NCBI GenBank assembly: GCA_015063625.1
Contig: SVTT01000002.1
Span: 62,001 to 126,000 of the forward strand
Length of the DNA: 64,000 nt
Direction of reading: 5' to 3'
From: Oscillospiraceae bacterium
Lineage (GTDB): Bacteria; Bacillota; Clostridia; Oscillospirales; CAG-272
Part shown: one piece after another, positions 1 to 10,162 of the stretch
Numbering within the stretch: position 1 is the stretch's first letter
How the letters are laid out: each line of letters starts with the position of its first letter
The notes under the pieces: generated by a model
The model's database searches: none
What the model saw: only the letters and a program-made list of their open reading frames with translations
Told to the model about the DNA's origin: nothing
Made by a program: the position numbers and the translations under genes

Positions 1-23
1 ATTTGACCTTTTTGCACATTTAA

Positions 24-67
24 GCCATAACGAAAGGGCACCCGATCGGGTGCCCTTTCGTTATGGC
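24..67. terminator. 44-bp perfect, spacer-less palindrome (gccataacgaaagggcacccga|tcgggtgccctttcgttatggc), probable intergenic terminator
   Basis: Direct reading: the two 22-nt arms are exact reverse complements. It lies downstream of the minus-strand topoisomerase gene. No strong T-tract. Confidence 0.55.
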
Positions 68-166
68 GGCAGGATACCGTTTCCCCGTGCCCGGAGAGCT
101 GTTGCTTGCGCACTTGGGGGGCTCGCATACCATTGGCGCATCTTGCGCTCACGCTTGGGCGAGGAT

Positions 167-210
167 ATACAAAAATCGGCAGAGGAGCAACCCTGTGCCG
201 ATTTTTGTAT
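167..210 (-). terminator. Rho-independent terminator downstream of the topoisomerase B subunit
   Basis: 14-bp perfect stem atacaaaaatcggc / gccgatttttgtat with a T run on the minus strand. Confidence 0.7.
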
Positions 211-250
211 TACTTTTTAAGGATGAGTCTGCTTTCGTTTCCTCGGTCGG

Positions 251-2257
251 TCAGATATCCGCATCCTTGACGTACTCGCTGCCGTGCTCGGCGATAAAGA
301 CCTTGCGCTCGGCAAGATTGTCACCCATCAGTACGTCAAACATATATTCGGTGCGCTCCACGTCAGCGGGCTCCACCGAGATCAGACGGCGCGTGGCAGG
401 GTGCATGGTGGTCTTTTCCATCATTTCGGGCTCGTTCTCGCCAAGACCCTTGGAGCGCTGAAGGGTGTACTTTTTGCCTTCGGCATCCAGTTTTTTGAGG
501 ATCTCTGCCTTTTCAAACTCGTTGTAGGCAAAGAGGATATCGTCCTTGGTGGTGATCTCAAACAAGGGGGACTCGGCGATAAACACCTTTTTCTCACGCA
601 GCAGGGTGGGGAGGAGGCGGTAAAAGAGGGTGAGGAGCAGGGTGCGGATCTGGAATCCGTCCTCGTCGGCATCGGTGCAGATGATGATCTTGGACCAGCG
701 CAGCGCCGCGAGGTCAAAGCGTGCAATATCGCCCTTGATCTTGCCGTCGATCTCCACGCCGCAGCCGATGACGCGCAAAAGGTCGGTGATGATCTCGTTT
801 TTGAAGATGCGCTCGTAGCTCGCCTTCATGCAGTTCAGCGTTTTGCCGCGCACGGGGATAATGGCTTGAAATTCGGCGTTGCGCCCCAGCTTACAGGAGG
901 TCAGTGCAGAGTCGCCCTCCACGATATAAAGCTCGCGCACGTCGGGGTCCTTGGAACGGCAGTTGACAAACTTTTCCACGCGGTTGTTGATGCTGTCGAT
1001 GGTGCCGGTCAGCTTCTTTTTGAGATTAAGACGCGTGGTTTCCGCATTTTCCCTTGCGCGCTTGTTGACCAGCACTTGGTTCGCAAAGATCTCTGCCTCG
1101 GTGGGATGCTCCACCAGATAGATCGAGAGATTATCGCGCAAAAATTTGTTCAGTGCCTCGGCGATAAAGGCGTTGTTGATCGCCTTTTTGGTTTGGTTTT
1201 CGTAGGAGGTGAGCGTCGAGAAGCTGTTGATCACCAGGAGCAGGCAGTCTGCAACGTCCTGGAAGGTGATCCTTGCTTCGTTTTTATTGTATTTTCCGTT
1301 GGTGCGCAGGTAGTTGTCAAGCGCATAGACAAATGATGAGCGCACTGCCTTATCGGGCGAGCCGCCGTATTCGAGGTAGCTTGAGTTGTGGTAATATTCG
1401 AGCGACGTGACCGTGTTGGAAACGCAGAAGGAGATGTCTGCCTTAAGCTTGTAATCCTCCTTGTCGTCGCGGTCGCGACCCATGGTTTCAAGGTGCCAGA
1501 GCACGGGCTCGGTGCGTGCGGTGTCGCCTGCGCGCTCCAGAATATAGTCCGAGATACCGTTGGGATAAACAAAGGAGTGCTCGGTAAATTTGCCGTCCTC
1601 GCCCTCCAGGCGGAGCAGGAAGGTGATGCCGGGGTTGACCACTGCCTGGCGGTGCATGGTGTCGATAAAAAACTCATGGGGAATGCGGATGTCGGTAAAG
1701 ACCTCAAGGTCGGGACGCCAGCGGATCACCGTGCCGGTGCGGCGCTCCTTTTTCTCGAGAGGTCGGGAGGAAAGGTCGGTGACGGGTTCGCCCTTTGCAA
1801 AGGAGATCGCATGGACCTCGTTCCCGTCAAAGGACTGCACCGTCATGTACTCGGAGGAGTATTGTGTGGCGCAGGCACCAAGACCGTTCAGACCGAGCGA
1901 ATATTCGTACGCCGCGCCGCCGCTGTTGTTATCGTACTTTCCGCCTGCATAAAGCTCACAGTAGATGAGATCCCAGTTCCATCTCCCCTCCTTTTCGTTG
2001 TAGCCGAGGGGCACACCGCGACCGCGGTCATCCACCTCGATGGAAAGGTCCTTGAAGGCGGTGACGGTGATGACGCTGCCGTGTCCCTCCTTCGCCTCGT
2101 CCACCGAGTTCGACAGGATCTCAAAAAAGGAATGCTGACAGCCCTCAAGACCGTCCGATCCGAAAATAACGCTGGGGCGTTTTCTGACGCGGTCGGCACC
2201 CTTCAGTGCCGTAATGCTGGCGTTGCCGTATTGCTTTGCGGTGTTTTTTGCTGCCAT
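251..2257 (-). CDS. Type IIA DNA topoisomerase B subunit (ParE/GyrB family)
   Basis: 668 aa; GHKL ATPase motifs (EILSNSVDEA, DDRGRGVP, GLNGLGACA) and Toprim motifs (YIVEGDSA, DADEDG). Confidence 0.9.
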   Translation of the reverse strand: MAAKNTAKQYGNASITALKGADRVRKRPSVIFGSDGLEGCQHSFFEILSNSVDEAKEGHGSVITVTAFKDLSIEVDDRGRGVPLGYNEKEGRWNWDLIYCELYAGGKYDNNSGGAAYEYSLGLNGLGACATQYSSEYMTVQSFDGNEVHAISFAKGEPVTDLSSRPLEKKERRTGTVIRWRPDLEVFTDIRIPHEFFIDTMHRQAVVNPGITFLLRLEGEDGKFTEHSFVYPNGISDYILERAGDTARTEPVLWHLETMGRDRDDKEDYKLKADISFCVSNTVTSLEYYHNSSYLEYGGSPDKAVRSSFVYALDNYLRTNGKYNKNEARITFQDVADCLLLVINSFSTLTSYENQTKKAINNAFIAEALNKFLRDNLSIYLVEHPTEAEIFANQVLVNKRARENAETTRLNLKKKLTGTIDSINNRVEKFVNCRSKDPDVRELYIVEGDSALTSCKLGRNAEFQAIIPVRGKTLNCMKASYERIFKNEIITDLLRVIGCGVEIDGKIKGDIARFDLAALRWSKIIICTDADEDGFQIRTLLLTLFYRLLPTLLREKKVFIAESPLFEITTKDDILFAYNEFEKAEILKKLDAEGKKYTLQRSKGLGENEPEMMEKTTMHPATRRLISVEPADVERTEYMFDVLMGDNLAERKVFIAEHGSEYVKDADI

Positions 2258-2320
2258 AGCCGTTTCCTCTTTCCTGCTTGCTTAGCCCGATGCACAACGG
2301 GTGGTGGTTAAATCCTTTTC

Positions 2321-2349
2321 ATTATACCATATTTTGTGGATTTTGTAAA
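2321..2349 (-). promoter_or_regulatory. Sigma-A-type promoter for the topoisomerase gene (TTTACA-N17-TATAAT on minus strand)
   Basis: attata 2321-2326 and tgtaaa 2344-2349, 17-nt spacer. Confidence 0.55.
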
Positions 2350-2398
2350 GGGTAGCGAACATTTTTTTAAATATTCGGCAAAAAAATCGTGCATGCCC

Positions 2399-2427
2399 TT
2401 GCACAGGTGCGTGAAGATATGTATAAT
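2399..2427 (+). promoter_or_regulatory. Sigma-A-type promoter for murD (TTGCAC-N17-TATAAT)
   Basis: ttgcac 2399-2404, tataat 2422-2427. Confidence 0.6.
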
Positions 2428-2461
2428 ATACTACGGATAACTCTAAGTAAGGGGTGATCCA

Positions 2462-3793
2462 ATGCTTTTACAGGAAATCAATCGCGGTACGTCGGTGGCA
2501 CTGCTCGGCTTCGGGCGTGCCAACCGCGCCGTGGCAGACGTTTTGCTCAAGCGCGGCGCTCGCCTGTCGGTTTATGACGAGCATGCGGTGGACGAGGCTG
2601 CTGCCGCGCCTTACCGTGAAAAAGGAGTGTCCTTTGCTCCCGTCGGCTTTCCCCCGTCGTTTTCCGAGGAGGTGCTGGTGCGCTCACCGGGGCTTCGTCC
2701 CGATCTTGCCGCCATCCGCGCCTCAAGGGGGATCCTGACCTCCGAAACCGAGCTGCTGCTCGATGCCATTCCCGCCCATACTGTGGGGGTAACGGGTAGT
2801 GACGGAAAGACCACCACGGCAAATCTGATTGCCGTCCTTCTTCGCGCCGCGGGCTACCGCGTGTGGCTCGGCGGCAACAACGGTACCCCCCTGCTTCCCT
2901 TTCTTGGCGAGATGGAGAGGGAGGATATTGCCGTTGTCGAGCTGTCCAGCTTCCAGCTGATGACTCTGCAACGGCATCCCGATCGCGCCGTGATCACCAA
3001 CATTGTGCCCAACCACCTGAATTGGCATACCGATATGGCGGAATACGAGGGGGCAAAGCGTCGCATTGCGGGAAAGGATACGCATCTTGCTCTTAATGCC
3101 GATGATCCTCGCACCCGCGCGATCGGCAGGGGACGGGAGAACACCTGCTTTTTCGGCATGTTCCCCGAAGCTGAGGAAAGGGAGCACTTTGCTTACCGCG
3201 AGGGGGACGATGCGCTGGTCTTCGGTCGGCGCTTTCACGGCGTTTTTGAAGCGTTCCGCCTTGCGGGGAAGCACAACGAGCAAAATCTGCTTGCCGCGCT
3301 TGCCGCCGTCGGGGACCTTTTGGACGTGCAAGGTGCCCGTGCGGCGCTGACCGACTTTTGCGGTGTTCCGCACCGCCTGCAGTATGTGGCGACCGTGAAC
3401 GGTACAGACTATTATAACAGCTCCATCGATACCTCGCCCACGCGCACGGCGGCGGCGCTTTCGGCGATGCCGCGAAAGCCGTTGGTGATCGCAGGAGGCA
3501 GAGGAAAGGGGATCTCGCTGCTCCCGCTTGCCGATGCATTGGCAAAGGGCGCGAGGACGGTGCTGCTTTACGGCGAGACCGCGCGAGAGATCGAGGCGGC
3601 ACTTGGCGGTCGCGTGCCGTCGGTCTGCTGTCGATATTTTAAGGATGCCTTTGATGCCGCAGTGCGCGTGGCGGGAGTGGGCGATATCGTCCTGCTCTCC
3701 CCGGGGTGCACGGCATTTGGCGAATTTCGTGATTTTGAAGAACGCGGCAACGTATTTTGTGCCCTTGTGGCGGCGTTGCAGGGAAAGGAATGA
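2462..3793 (+). CDS. murD: UDP-N-acetylmuramoyl-L-alanine--D-glutamate ligase
   Basis: 443 aa; GVTGSDGKTTTANL P-loop, Mur ligase domain order, LSPGCTAFGEFRDFEERG C-terminus. Confidence 0.93.
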   Translation: MLLQEINRGTSVALLGFGRANRAVADVLLKRGARLSVYDEHAVDEAAAAPYREKGVSFAPVGFPPSFSEEVLVRSPGLRPDLAAIRASRGILTSETELLLDAIPAHTVGVTGSDGKTTTANLIAVLLRAAGYRVWLGGNNGTPLLPFLGEMEREDIAVVELSSFQLMTLQRHPDRAVITNIVPNHLNWHTDMAEYEGAKRRIAGKDTHLALNADDPRTRAIGRGRENTCFFGMFPEAEEREHFAYREGDDALVFGRRFHGVFEAFRLAGKHNEQNLLAALAAVGDLLDVQGARAALTDFCGVPHRLQYVATVNGTDYYNSSIDTSPTRTAAALSAMPRKPLVIAGGRGKGISLLPLADALAKGARTVLLYGETAREIEAALGGRVPSVCCRYFKDAFDAAVRVAGVGDIVLLSPGCTAFGEFRDFEERGNVFCALVAALQGKE

Positions 3794-3800
3794 TCAATAC

Positions 3801-4841
3801 TTGGAACTGACAGAATTCATCAAGGCGCTCTCGGGCGTGATGAGCATTACGGGCTATGAGGGCTATGCCGCCGACGAGGTCACCCGTCTGATGACGGGCT
3901 TTGGCGAGGATTGCACCGATGCGGTGGGAAATCGCATCTTCGTGCGTCGTTGCGGACGAGAGAACGCTCCCCGTATTCTTGTCGATACACATTTTGACGA
4001 GATCGGCATGTTGGTCACCGACATCAAGGAGGGCGGCTTTCTTTCGGTCAGTGCCGTGGGCGGACTTGACCTTCGCACCCTCCCCTCGGCAAGAGTTCGT
4101 ATTTACGGAAAGCGCGTCATTGACGGCGTGATCGCCTCCACCCCTCCGCACCTTTCGGCGGGCCAGGAGAAGAAACTGCTCGCAGTGGATGAGCTGCTGA
4201 TCGATACGGGCTACCCCCTTGATGAGCTGAAGGAGCTTGTCCGTGTGGGAACCCCCGTGGGCTTTTATCCCGAATACCGCATGCTGGCAGGTGACCGTAT
4301 GACGGGCAAGGGCTTTGATAATAAGGCGCCCGCTGCCATTGCGGCGGCGGCGCTTGCCGGCATCCCCTCCGAGGAGCTTGCGGGCGACGTTTATCTGGTC
4401 TTTGCCGCGCATGAGGAGACCGACCGCATCGGCGGTACGGCGGTGGGTGGCATGGCGGTCGATCCCGACTACGCCATGGTCATCGACGTCAATCTCGGCT
4501 TCATGCAGGGAGCAAAGAAGAGCGAAACGGTGGCAATGGGCAAGGGACCCTCGATCACCCGAGGCACCATCGTGGACCGCAGACTGACCGCCATGACCGA
4601 GGCACTGGCGGCAAGGGAGGAGATCCCTTATCAGATCTGTGTTTCTCCCAAAAGCACGGGTACCGATACCACCTCGCTTCATCTGGTGGGGGCAGGAATT
4701 CCCGTCGTGGACGTAGGGCTGCCCCTGACCTCTATGCACACCTATGTCGAATGTCTTGATATGCAGGATGCACGTGATCTGCTCCGCCTGATCCGCGCGT
4801 TCGTGACCGATCGTGAGATCGCGGAGGTGTATGGCAGATGA
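3801..4841 (+). CDS. M42 family metallopeptidase (copy 1)
   Basis: Translation from TTG 3801; THFDEIG and HEETD metal/catalytic motifs. The longer ORF 5' extension overlaps murD and is rejected. Confidence 0.8.
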   Translation: MELTEFIKALSGVMSITGYEGYAADEVTRLMTGFGEDCTDAVGNRIFVRRCGRENAPRILVDTHFDEIGMLVTDIKEGGFLSVSAVGGLDLRTLPSARVRIYGKRVIDGVIASTPPHLSAGQEKKLLAVDELLIDTGYPLDELKELVRVGTPVGFYPEYRMLAGDRMTGKGFDNKAPAAIAAAALAGIPSEELAGDVYLVFAAHEETDRIGGTAVGGMAVDPDYAMVIDVNLGFMQGAKKSETVAMGKGPSITRGTIVDRRLTAMTEALAAREEIPYQICVSPKSTGTDTTSLHLVGAGIPVVDVGLPLTSMHTYVECLDMQDARDLLRLIRAFVTDREIAEVYGR

Positions 4842-5902
4842 CAAGCGGAATCGAACTGATCAAAAAATTGGCACGCACATTTGGTCCCACGGGCTGTGAG
4901 GGCAACGTGGAGGAGGCGATCCGCGAGGAGCTTGCGGAAAGCCGCGCCGAGCTCTTTACCGACCGTATGGGCAATCTTGTGGCTCACCTGAAGGGCAAAG
5001 AGGGCGCGCCGCGCGTCATGCTCTCGGCACATATGGACGAGGTGGGCTTTATGGTCACCGAGATCTTGGATGACGGTACACTGCATTTTGATACGGTGGG
5101 GGGCATTGACGTGCGCGTCATGTGCGGCAGACCCGTGCTGATGGGCAACGAGCACAAGAAGGTGCCGGGTGTCCTGACGGCAAAGGGGATCCATCTGCAG
5201 GATGCCGAGGAGCGTAAAAAGCTGCCCAAGATCTCGGATATGTATATCGACGTGGGGACAAGCAGCCGCGAGGAAACCGAAAAGCTGCTTTCTCTCGGTG
5301 ATTTCGGCACCTTCGACACCGATTTCTTTACTTTTGGTAAGGATGACGCCTATTTTGCCTGTAAAGCGCTGGATGACCGCGTGGGCTGTGCCGTGCTGAT
5401 CGAGCTTTTGCGCGCGCTGGAGTCGTCGCCCGTGCCCCCCTCGCTTGATCTTTATTTTGCCTTTACCGTGAGAGAGGAGATCGGCATATCGGGCGCGACG
5501 GTGACGGCAAATCGCATCGCACCCGATATCGCCTTTGTGCTGGAAACCACGGCGATGGCGGATATTGCCGACGTTCCGCCCGAGAAACGGGTGGCAGATA
5601 TCGGCAAGGGCGGCGTGCTCTCGCTGCTTGACCGATCCACTATCTACGACAGGGCGCTGATCGATCGCGTGCTTTCGGTTGCCGAACGGGAAAAGATCCC
5701 CGTGCAGGTGAAGCGCTATGTTTCGGGCGGTAATGACGCGGGCAATATTCAGCGAACGGGTAGCGGCGTGCGTTGCCTTGCACTCTCCGCCCCCACGCGC
5801 TATCTTCATGCCCCCATTTCGGTGGGCGCGTGTGCGGACGTGACCGCCATGATCGCACTGCTTGGCGCGGTGCTCGGCGAGCTTGGAAAGGAAGGGAAAT
5901 GA
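4838..5902 (+). CDS. M42 family metallopeptidase (copy 2)
   Basis: 354 aa; AHMDEVGF, ALDDRVGC, REEIGISGA motifs; ATGA overlap with the upstream gene. Confidence 0.88.
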   Translation: MTSGIELIKKLARTFGPTGCEGNVEEAIREELAESRAELFTDRMGNLVAHLKGKEGAPRVMLSAHMDEVGFMVTEILDDGTLHFDTVGGIDVRVMCGRPVLMGNEHKKVPGVLTAKGIHLQDAEERKKLPKISDMYIDVGTSSREETEKLLSLGDFGTFDTDFFTFGKDDAYFACKALDDRVGCAVLIELLRALESSPVPPSLDLYFAFTVREEIGISGATVTANRIAPDIAFVLETTAMADIADVPPEKRVADIGKGGVLSLLDRSTIYDRALIDRVLSVAEREKIPVQVKRYVSGGNDAGNIQRTGSGVRCLALSAPTRYLHAPISVGACADVTAMIALLGAVLGELGKEGK

Positions 5903-6909
5903 CCATGTATACGACCCTGAAAAAATTATTGCCTCAAACACCCTCTGTGTCGGGCAGGGAGCACGGGATCCGTGAAGTATTAAAGGAGCTGATGGCACCG
6001 CTTTGCGATGAGATCACCGTCGATGCCATGGGCAATCTGATCTGCCTAAAAAAGGGAAGCGCCGCAGCGCCTGCAAAGGTCATGCTGGCAGCGCACATGG
6101 ATGAGATCGGCTTTATCGTAAACTTCATTGATGACAACGGCTTTTTGCGTGTCGCCCCCATCGGCGGCATCAGCTATACCGCGGCGGCATTCTGCCCGGT
6201 CGAATTTGAAAACGGTACACGCGGTGTGCTCGCCGTCGACGCCGACAAAAAGGCAGGCGACGTGCTGCGACCGGAGCATTGCTATGTTGATATCGGTGCA
6301 AGGAGCCGTGCCGCCGCCGAGAAAAAAGTCAAGATCGGTGATTGCTGTGCGCTTTTGCCGAGCATTACCAGGCTTCAGGGCGGGCGCGTTGCGGGCAGAC
6401 CGCTTGACGACCGCGCGGGCTGTGCGGTGCTCGTGGAGATCGCGCGCCGTATGGCAGCGCCCGCTGACGATATCTATTACGTGTTTTCGGTGCAGGAGGA
6501 GGTAGGCTGCCGCGGTGCGCGTCCCGCCGCCTACTCCATTGCACCCGATCTCGCACTCATCTTTGATGTGACCGCTACGGGGGATGTCCCTTCGGCAAAG
6601 CCCATGGCAGTCAAGCTCGGTGCGGGCGTGGCGATCAAGATCAAGGACAGCTCGGTGATCTGTCATACAGAGCTCGTGGAGGAGCTGATCGAAGCTGCAA
6701 GAGCCGAGAAGATCGCCGCCCAGTGCGAGATCCTGACATTTGGGGGCACCGACACCTCTGCGGTGCAGATGACGGGCTTTGGCTGCCGTGCGGGCGCACT
6801 CTCCATCCCTTGCCGCTATATTCATACGGGCAGTGAGATGATCGATCTTGCCGACCTTGAGGCAGCAGTGGCACTGGCGGTCGCCTATCTTAAAGGAGAA
6901 AAGAAATGA
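5899..6909 (+). CDS. M42 family metallopeptidase (copy 3)
   Basis: AHMDEIGF, PLDDRAGC, QEEVGCRGA motifs; start ATG 5899 overlaps the previous stop. Confidence 0.88.
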   Translation: MTMYTTLKKLLPQTPSVSGREHGIREVLKELMAPLCDEITVDAMGNLICLKKGSAAAPAKVMLAAHMDEIGFIVNFIDDNGFLRVAPIGGISYTAAAFCPVEFENGTRGVLAVDADKKAGDVLRPEHCYVDIGARSRAAAEKKVKIGDCCALLPSITRLQGGRVAGRPLDDRAGCAVLVEIARRMAAPADDIYYVFSVQEEVGCRGARPAAYSIAPDLALIFDVTATGDVPSAKPMAVKLGAGVAIKIKDSSVICHTELVEELIEAARAEKIAAQCEILTFGGTDTSAVQMTGFGCRAGALSIPCRYIHTGSEMIDLADLEAAVALAVAYLKGEKK

Positions 6910-8171
6910 CGTTTTCCAAGGAGCTTCTTGCGCTGGCAGACAAGGCGGAGGCGGCGCTTGCCCCGCAGTTCACAAGGCTTGAGCGCATCTCGCGTTATCA
7001 TACCGCACGCATCATGGAGGCGTTTTCCGCGCACCACGTGGATACCGCCTGCTTTAACGGCACCAGCGGCTATGGCTATGACGATCGGGGCAGGGACGTG
7101 CTTGACCGTGTCTATGCCGACGTTTTTGCCGCCGAGGCAGCCTTCGTCCGCCCCCATATCGTCAACGGTACACACGCCCTGACCATCGGTCTTTTCGGGC
7201 TTTTGCGGCCGGGAGACATCATGCTCTCCATCGCGGGCAAACCCTACGACACGCTGGGAGAGGTCATCGGTATCACGGGCGAGGCGGGAAACGGCTCGCT
7301 TGCCGATTTCGGCATTGACTATCGGCAGATCGAGCTCAAGGACGGCAAATGCTTTGATCTTGAGGCCATTGAGGCGGCGCTTCGCTCAAGGGAGGGCGAG
7401 CGCGTCAAGGTCTGCTTTATCCAGCGCTCCAAGGGTTATCTCGATCGCCGTACTCTGACAGTCGAGGAGATCGGCGAGGCGGTGCGTCTTGTCAAGTCGG
7501 TTCGCCCGAATGCTTACGTCGTGGTGGATAACTGCTACGGCGAGTTTGCCGAGGAGAGGGAGCCCACCGCCGTAGGTGCCGATCTCATCATCGGATCTCT
7601 GATCAAGAATCCGGGTGGCGGCATGGCGGAAAGCGGCGGATATCTCGCAGGCACGGCACGTGCCGTTGAGCTGTGCTCCTATCGCCTCACCTGCCCCGGG
7701 ATCGGACTTGAGGTGGGTGCCTCGCTCGGACAGAACAAAAATCTTTATCGGGGACTTTTTTATGCGCCTCACACCGTGGCGGAGTCCCTGAAAACGGCAC
7801 ACTTTGCCGCATACATTTTCGAGGCGCTCGGCTATGGCGTCGAGCCTCGCTACGACGAGCCGCGTTCGGACATCATTCAAGCCGTCAGGACCGGCTCTGC
7901 CGAGGGGCTTTGCGCCTTTTGCCGCGGCATACAGGCAGGCTCGCCCATCGATGCCTACGTGACCCCCGAGCCGTGGGGAATGCCCGGCTATCAGGACGAG
8001 GTCATCATGGCGGCGGGCACCTTTGTGCAGGGCGCGTCGATCGAGCTTTCGGCAGACGGACCTCTCAGACCCCCTTACATTGCGTTTATGCAGGGAGGAC
8101 TGACCTTTGACAGCGGAAGGATCGGCATTCTTTCGGCGGCGGCAGAGATGCTGGCGGCGAGCAATAAATAA
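6906..8171 (+). CDS. Methionine gamma-lyase family protein (aluminium-resistance/YnbB-like PLP enzyme)
   Basis: 421 aa; FNGTSGYGYDDRGRDVLD, HALTIGLFGLLRPGD, PNAYVVVDNCYGEF, SLIKNPGGG. Confidence 0.85.
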   Translation: MTFSKELLALADKAEAALAPQFTRLERISRYHTARIMEAFSAHHVDTACFNGTSGYGYDDRGRDVLDRVYADVFAAEAAFVRPHIVNGTHALTIGLFGLLRPGDIMLSIAGKPYDTLGEVIGITGEAGNGSLADFGIDYRQIELKDGKCFDLEAIEAALRSREGERVKVCFIQRSKGYLDRRTLTVEEIGEAVRLVKSVRPNAYVVVDNCYGEFAEEREPTAVGADLIIGSLIKNPGGGMAESGGYLAGTARAVELCSYRLTCPGIGLEVGASLGQNKNLYRGLFYAPHTVAESLKTAHFAAYIFEALGYGVEPRYDEPRSDIIQAVRTGSAEGLCAFCRGIQAGSPIDAYVTPEPWGMPGYQDEVIMAAGTFVQGASIELSADGPLRPPYIAFMQGGLTFDSGRIGILSAAAEMLAASNK

Positions 8172-8186
8172 TTGATAGGAAGAAAA

Positions 8187-8714
8187 ATGATGAAGAAACT
8201 GGTTTGTATGCTGCTGGCAGCGGTGCTGCTCTGCTGCTTTGTGTCCTGCAACAAGGACGGTACGCCGGAGGGCATGAAAAACGTTGCCGTCGAGTCGGCA
8301 TCCTTCTATCTCTACGTGCCGGAGGCGTGGATCCCTACCTCCACGTCGGGCATCTCGGGTGCAAAGGTGTTTGAGTCGGGGGACACCTCCAACGTCACTG
8401 CCACCGCCTGTTATCCCGACGAGATCTTTACGCCCACGACCTATTGGGAGCAGAAGTGCCTGCCCGAATACCGCAAGGTGTTTTCGGATATCGCGATGAT
8501 CGAGGATCAGTGCGGTGATACCACTCTGGGCGGTCGCGATGCCAAGCGCTACGTCTTTACATACACCCTCGGAGAGGTGCAGTATGAGATCATGCAGGTC
8601 ATTGCGGTCTACGATGTCATGGTGTATACACTGACTTATACCGCCGAGGGCACCAAATACCAAAGCCACCTTGAGGATGTGAACAGCATCGTCGCCAACT
8701 TTACCTTCCGTTAA
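8187..8714 (+). CDS. Putative lipoprotein
   Basis: Signal peptide with lipobox-like LLCCFVSC; RBS gaagaaaa before ATG ATG. Confidence 0.65.
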   Translation: MMKKLVCMLLAAVLLCCFVSCNKDGTPEGMKNVAVESASFYLYVPEAWIPTSTSGISGAKVFESGDTSNVTATACYPDEIFTPTTYWEQKCLPEYRKVFSDIAMIEDQCGDTTLGGRDAKRYVFTYTLGEVQYEIMQVIAVYDVMVYTLTYTAEGTKYQSHLEDVNSIVANFTFR

Positions 8715-8717
8715 ACG

Positions 8718-9878
8718 ATGAACGCTTATTTTGATAACAGTGCTACCACGGCGCTTTGCAACGAGGCAAGGGAGGCAATGCTGGAGGCGATGGACCGCTT
8801 CGGAAACCCTTCCTCGCTTCATCAGCTCGGTGCGGATGCCGCCAAGCTGCTGCGGCAGTGCCGCTGCACGCTGGGCGAAGCGCTCGGTGAGCGATTTCTG
8901 AAGGACGGACAATTGATCTTTACCTCCTCGGGGACTGAGGCGACCGCGCTGGCGCTTCTCGGAACGGCACGCGCCAAGGCGCGTCGCACAGCCGCGACCA
9001 TCCTGACCACCGACTCCGAGCACCCCTCGGTCGAAAACAATCTTCGCCTGCTGGAGAAGGAGGGCTTTCGCGTGGTGCGCGTCCCCACCAAGGGGGGAGA
9101 GCTTGATATGGCGACTGTCATGGCGCACATGAACGAGCAGCTGTTCATGGTCAGCATGATGCTGGTCAATAATGAGACAGGCGCACGCTATCCCGTGGAG
9201 CAGGTCTTTGCCGCCGCGCACGCTGCCAATCCCGCGTGCCTTTGCCATTGTGATGCGGTGCAGGGATTTTTGAAGGTGCCCTTTACCTTCAAAAGCCTTG
9301 GTGCCGATCTTTTGACGGTCAGTGCACATAAGATCCACGGCCCGAAGGGTGTGGGCGCTCTGCTTGTGGCAGAGCGCGTGCTGAAGACCCGTGCGATCGT
9401 TCCCGTGCTGGCAGGTGGCGGGCAGGAGTTCGGACTGCGCTCGGGCACCGAGAACACCGTGGGGATCGCGGGCTTTGCCGCCGCCGCGAAGCGCGGGGCA
9501 ATGCGTGCACGCACCGATATGGCGCACATGGCAGAGCTTTCGGAGCGCCTGCTTGCAGGGCTTTCGGCATCTGATATCCGTGTGAACCGTCCCGCCGTTG
9601 CCGCCCCGCATATCATCAATATCACCATGCCCGATCTGAAGAGCGAAACCGTGCTGCACTATTTGTCGGCACGCGGATTTTCGATCTCCAGCGGCTCTGC
9701 ATGCTCGTCGCACGCCAAGGGACCGAGTGGCGTGCTGCTTGCCTTTGGCTTGACGCCGAGAGAGGCTGATTGCTCGCTTCGTATCAGCCTTTGCCCCGAA
9801 AACACCGAGAACGAGGTGGATGAACTGCTTGCGGCACTGCGCGATGCCGTCAGGGAGTTGGTTCATATCCGCCGTTAA
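8718..9878 (+). CDS. Cysteine desulfurase family protein (NifS/IscS-like)
   Basis: 386 aa; SAHKIHGPKGVGAL PLP lysine motif, SSGSACSS cysteine loop. Confidence 0.9.
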   Translation: MNAYFDNSATTALCNEAREAMLEAMDRFGNPSSLHQLGADAAKLLRQCRCTLGEALGERFLKDGQLIFTSSGTEATALALLGTARAKARRTAATILTTDSEHPSVENNLRLLEKEGFRVVRVPTKGGELDMATVMAHMNEQLFMVSMMLVNNETGARYPVEQVFAAAHAANPACLCHCDAVQGFLKVPFTFKSLGADLLTVSAHKIHGPKGVGALLVAERVLKTRAIVPVLAGGGQEFGLRSGTENTVGIAGFAAAAKRGAMRARTDMAHMAELSERLLAGLSASDIRVNRPAVAAPHIINITMPDLKSETVLHYLSARGFSISSGSACSSHAKGPSGVLLAFGLTPREADCSLRISLCPENTENEVDELLAALRDAVRELVHIRR

Positions 9879-9892
9879 GAGAGGGAACCGTT

Positions 9893-10162
9893 ATGATGAA
9901 TTTGAGGTTATGGAGAGGTGCCTCCCTGGCGCTCAGCAGCGGAAAGCTACTGGTCGGAGGCTTTGTGGTCGCGTTTATCGTGCTGTTCACCGTGGTCATG
10001 CTGATCACCGCACCTCTTCGCGCCCGCAAGCAAAAAGAGAACACCGTGAGGCAAGCGGAGTCCGCACCCGAAGTGAAACCCGAGCCGACACCCGATGTCG
10101 CTGTCGAGGCGGTATCAGAGTGCGGCACCCGGTCGCCCGAGGGCGAGGAAAGACCCGAATAG
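9893..10162 (+). CDS. Small membrane protein of unknown function
   Basis: 89 aa with one hydrophobic segment; its TAG stop overlaps the left end of the 10160-10437 repeat element. Confidence 0.45.
   Translation: MMNLRLWRGASLALSSGKLLVGGFVVAFIVLFTVVMLITAPLRARKQKENTVRQAESAPEVKPEPTPDVAVEAVSECGTRSPEGEERPE

Noticed and set aside
63-461. 132-aa plus-strand ORF at window start
   Set aside because: Begins in a palindrome, runs antisense into the topoisomerase gene and shows no recognisable domain.
3528-3800. N-terminal extension of the first M42 ORF overlapping murD
   Set aside because: Homologous core begins at TTG 3801 (LELTEFIKALSG...); the extension is an out-of-frame translation of murD.
7386-9866. 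826-aa minus-strand ORF
   Set aside because: Spans several recognisable plus-strand genes (PLP lyase, lipoprotein, cysteine desulfurase); composition is His/Arg/Gly-rich antisense-like.
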